In this document: in pieces, positions 61,474-64,000 of the stretch | Layout of the letters: every line of letters starts with the position of its first letter | Numbering within the stretch: the first letter of the stretch is position 1 | NCBI RefSeq assembly: GCF_035917415.1 | Contig: NZ_CP109073.1 | Span: 3,576,001-3,640,000 of the forward strand | Length of the DNA: 64,000 nt | Reading direction: 5' to 3' | Source of the DNA: Streptomyces sp. NBC_01803 | GTDB lineage: Bacteria; Actinomycetota; Actinomycetes; Streptomycetales; Streptomycetaceae | Program-made: the position numbers and the translations under genes | The notes under the pieces: generated by a model | Told to the model about the DNA's origin: nothing | The model's database searches: none | The model's input: only the letters and a program-made list of their open reading frames with translations

Positions 61474-62277
61474 TCAACTCCCCGTACTCCGATAGCTCCG
61501 CACACCCACCCGCCACACCAGCGCGGCCACCGCGCACATCACCGCCGCCACCGCCGGGGACGCGAAGTCCACCCATCCCGGCAGCTCCAGCGGATCGCCC
61601 CGGCCCAGCAGCCGCAGCGCGGGCAGCCAGTTGACGAAGGCGAGCGGCACGACGAACGTCACCCCGCGCACCAGCTCCTTCGCGAAGATCGTCGGCGGAT
61701 GCTGGAGCAGCGTGTTCCCGCCGTACGTGAACGAGTTCTGCACCTCCGCCGCGTCCTGCGCGAAGAACTGGAACGCGCCCCCGATCGCGAACACCGCTCC
61801 GAAGATCACCGCACCCGCCGCCACCATCACCACCAGCAGCAGCACCCGCCCCACCGACCAGTCCAGCTCCAGCCCGACCAACGCCCAGCCCAGCACGAAG
61901 AGTCCCTGCGCCACCCGCCCGATCCGCCGCAGCGCGAACCGGTCCGCCGCCACCTGTGCGAACACCGGCGCCGGCCGCACCAGCAACACATCCAGCGTGC
62001 CGTCCCTGACCCGGCTACCGACCCGATCCAGATTCCCCAGCGACAGATCGGCCAGCCCCAGCGAGACGCTCGTCGTGCCGTACAGCAGCGCGACCTCCTC
62101 GACCGTGAAGCCGCCCAACTCCTCCACGTGCGCGAACATGATCAGGATGGCGACGAAATCCAGCAGCGACGACACCGCGCTGCCCAGCGTCATCAGCGCG
62201 AACGACACCCGGTACGCCATCGCCGACCGCATCCACATCGCCACGATCAGCCCGTAGGCACGCAGCCCCTCACCCAC
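61474..62277 (-). CDS. ABC-2-family permease (DUF990-type), second
   Basis: 267 residues with six membrane helices. GTG start (complement 62275-62277) overlaps the upstream permease by eight bases. Segments LIVAMWMRSAMAYRVSFAL, LGNLDRVGSRVRDGTLDVLL and LLVRPAPVFAQV match the DUF990 family. Works with the other permease as a heterodimer. Substrate unknown. Confidence 0.88.
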   Translation of the reverse strand: MGEGLRAYGLIVAMWMRSAMAYRVSFALMTLGSAVSSLLDFVAILIMFAHVEELGGFTVEEVALLYGTTSVSLGLADLSLGNLDRVGSRVRDGTLDVLLVRPAPVFAQVAADRFALRRIGRVAQGLFVLGWALVGLELDWSVGRVLLLVVMVAAGAVIFGAVFAIGGAFQFFAQDAAEVQNSFTYGGNTLLQHPPTIFAKELVRGVTFVVPLAFVNWLPALRLLGRGDPLELPGWVDFASPAVAAVMCAVAALVWRVGVRSYRSTGS

Positions 62278-63082
62278 CCTGGACCACCACCTTGCGCGTC
62301 GCCAGGGACTGCACCACCCGCCCCACCAGGAGCAGCACCACCGCCCACCCCGCCTGGAACGCCAGCGCACCGGCCAGCCGAGGCCCCTCGTGTCGCTCCA
62401 GCAGCACATCCGCCGGCACCTGGAGCAGCGCCGACCACGGAAGCCAGCGCGCCACCTCGCCGAGCACCCCCGGGAACACCGTCAGCGGTAGCAGCATCCC
62501 CGAGAAAAAGATGGCCAGCAGTGTGCCGAGCATGTTCACACCGGACCCGTCCAGCAGCCAGAACGCGGCGAGCGCCACCAGATACCGGATCGCGAAACTG
62601 ACGAGGACCGCCAGCGCCACCGAGCCGAGAAACAGCGCCCATGGCCCCGGCCGCGTCGGCAGCGCCAGCTCGAACGCGACCGCGCCCACCGCGAGCGGCA
62701 CCACGCCCCGCCCCAGAAACTGGAACGCCCCGCGCCCCAGGTCGGACGCCAGCCACCACATCTGCAGATCGGCGGGCCGGTAAAGGTCGATGGCCACGTC
62801 CCCGGTGCGGATGCGTTCCTGCAGCTCCTCCTGGAATCCGCCGCCCAGCAGCGACACCGCGCCGATCAGCGCCTGGCTGACCCAGACGAACGTGAGCGCC
62901 TCCGCCTGGTCGTAGCCGCCGAGCCCCGGGCGCTGCGACCAGAGGGCGATAAACGTGTAGGCGAAGATGAAACCGAAGACGGTATTGGTGAAAATCCCGG
63001 CCGCCGTCGCGATCCGATAGGTCGCGTAACGCCGGAAACCGCTGGCCGAAACTGCCCGGTAGAGCCCGGACGCCTGCCGCAT
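62270..63082 (-). CDS. ABC-2-family permease (DUF990-type), first
   Basis: 270 residues with six membrane helices. Motifs YRAVSASGFRRYATYRIAT, QEELQERIRTGDVAIDLYRP and LGRGAFQFLGRGVVP are typical of the family. GGGGAGAAGG precedes the ATG. First gene of the operon, followed by the second permease and the ATPase. Confidence 0.88.
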   Translation of the reverse strand: MRQASGLYRAVSASGFRRYATYRIATAAGIFTNTVFGFIFAYTFIALWSQRPGLGGYDQAEALTFVWVSQALIGAVSLLGGGFQEELQERIRTGDVAIDLYRPADLQMWWLASDLGRGAFQFLGRGVVPLAVGAVAFELALPTRPGPWALFLGSVALAVLVSFAIRYLVALAAFWLLDGSGVNMLGTLLAIFFSGMLLPLTVFPGVLGEVARWLPWSALLQVPADVLLERHEGPRLAGALAFQAGWAVVLLLVGRVVQSLATRKVVVQGG

Positions 63083-63479
<397 letters not shown>

Positions 63480-63480
<1 letters not shown>

Positions 63481-63886
63481 CCACCGAGCCGGCCGAACGG
63501 GACCGGGCACGCGAACGGGCACCCGCGCGAGGCCGGTTGACCCTGTCTTTCGGCGAACGGCCGTCGGTCGATACCGCCCCCGGATCCTCGCGGACGGGCG
63601 GACCACCGCGACCGATCCGCGCGCCGGGCGAGGCGTCGCCTTCCTCCCCCCGCTCTTCGGCAGCCCGCACCCGCTGGGCCCGCACGCCGTGGGCCGACGG
63701 TCCCTCATCCAGTACCTCGTCGTCACCCCGGATGTCCGCGCCCCAGGTCTCCCGCCATCTGGCGGTCATGCGCAACGCGGGCCTGGTGACGACGAGTCGG
63801 CGCGGACGCTAGGCCCCAGCACCGGCGGGACAATGACGGCGGTGGCCCGCCTCGGCGGCGAACTCCTGGAGTCGATCCGGCGCTGA
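63480..63886 (+). pseudogene. Decayed ArsR-family (DUF5937-like) regulator
   Basis: An HTH remnant, SAPQVSRHLAVMRNAGLVTT followed by SRRGR, ends one frame. Another frame carries GVAFLPPLFGSPHPL and SLIQYLVVTP, like the N-terminal sensor part of DUF5937 regulators, and then GELLESIRR as a C-terminus. The winged helix is cut, the order is normal, but the frames do not join and much of the middle is missing. Start not identified. Confidence 0.5.
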
Positions 63887-63897
63887 TCAGCCCCAAC

Positions 63898-63926
63898 TTG
63901 ACACCGTAGGAGCCGGTCCGTAGGGT
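63898..63926 (+). promoter_or_regulatory. Strong promoter-like sequence near window end
   Basis: TTGACA (perfect), 17 bases, TAGGGT. Points rightward; its gene would be just outside the window. Confidence 0.6.
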
Positions 63927-63964
63927 CCTTCGAGCTTGCCCGGAATACGGACTCCAACGCCGAT

Positions 63965-63993
63965 TTGGCTCGGCCGACAGAATCCTCTACGGT
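63965..63993 (+). promoter_or_regulatory. Second promoter-like sequence at window end
   Basis: TTGGCT, 17 bases, TACGGT. The predicted start is at about 64000, 67 bases beyond the previous promoter, so they may be tandem promoters for the same gene. Confidence 0.5.
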
Positions 63994-64000
63994 AGTAAGC

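Overview
The window is chromosomal DNA from a high-GC actinomycete, almost certainly a Streptomyces or close relative. Third codon positions are almost always G or C, GTG starts are frequent, and neighbouring genes often overlap by ATGA or GTGA. The core gene content (folP/folB/folK, nuoD2, panC-nadB-nadC-coaX, lsr2, clpC, mutY, disA, radA, ppx, ilvD, proC) is what I recall from one well-known region of Streptomyces chromosomes. That assignment is from memory, not from a search.

Layout. 1-4.3 kb: end of an osmoprotectant ABC ATPase, then DUF3180-folK-folB on the minus strand facing away from folP and an NTF2-like gene on the plus strand. 4.4-9.2 kb: six overlapping genes built around a WXG100-like protein and a large secreted-effector-like protein (type VII-like cassette). 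9.4-13.5 kb: two bacterial-PH membrane proteins, an orphan NuoD paralogue and a MidA/NDUFAF7-type methyltransferase. 13.6-15.5 kb: two-component system. 15.6-21.0 kb: DUF2520 protein and the NAD/pantothenate/CoA operon. 21.1-26.3 kb: small proteins, BlaI-like regulator, ArgA-like acetyltransferase, lsr2, clpC. 26.3-35.1 kb: accessory island holding a NACHT-LRR STAND NTPase with a TTA codon, a VapBC-like pair, tag, a TPR protein, AraC regulators (one intact, one dead), a dead NmrA-type oxidoreductase and an RsbW-like ATPase. 35.1-41.4 kb: mutY, disA, radA and a BACON-domain membrane protein. 41.4-44.8 kb: TetR regulator, sugar-isomerase-like gene with a repeat tail, ABC exporter. 45.3-52.6 kb: ppx, cysteine-rich protein, efeOBU iron uptake under an iron box, ilvD. 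52.6-56.8 kb: Ser/Thr kinase with propeller sensor, membrane protein, three tiny coupled ORFs, proC. 57.0-63.1 kb: MacB/FtsX-type exporter and a DUF990-type ABC-2 exporter. 63.1-64 kb: decayed ArsR-like regulator and two strong promoter-like sequences.

How the parts connect. panC, nadB, nadC and coaX make pantothenate, NAD and the first CoA intermediate. disA, radA and mutY concern genome integrity. lsr2 and clpC are global factors; clpC has two ClgR-type boxes upstream. The most promising less-described material is: the NACHT-LRR gene with bldA-type control next to a toxin-antitoxin pair; the NuoD2/methyltransferase pair in which the arginine known to be methylated in mitochondrial complex I is conserved; the type VII-like cassette; three coupled micro-ORFs; and a recurring habit of short tandem duplications that straddle stop codons. 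Many genes also show a TANNNT hexamer 6-8 bases before the start codon, indicating leaderless mRNAs.
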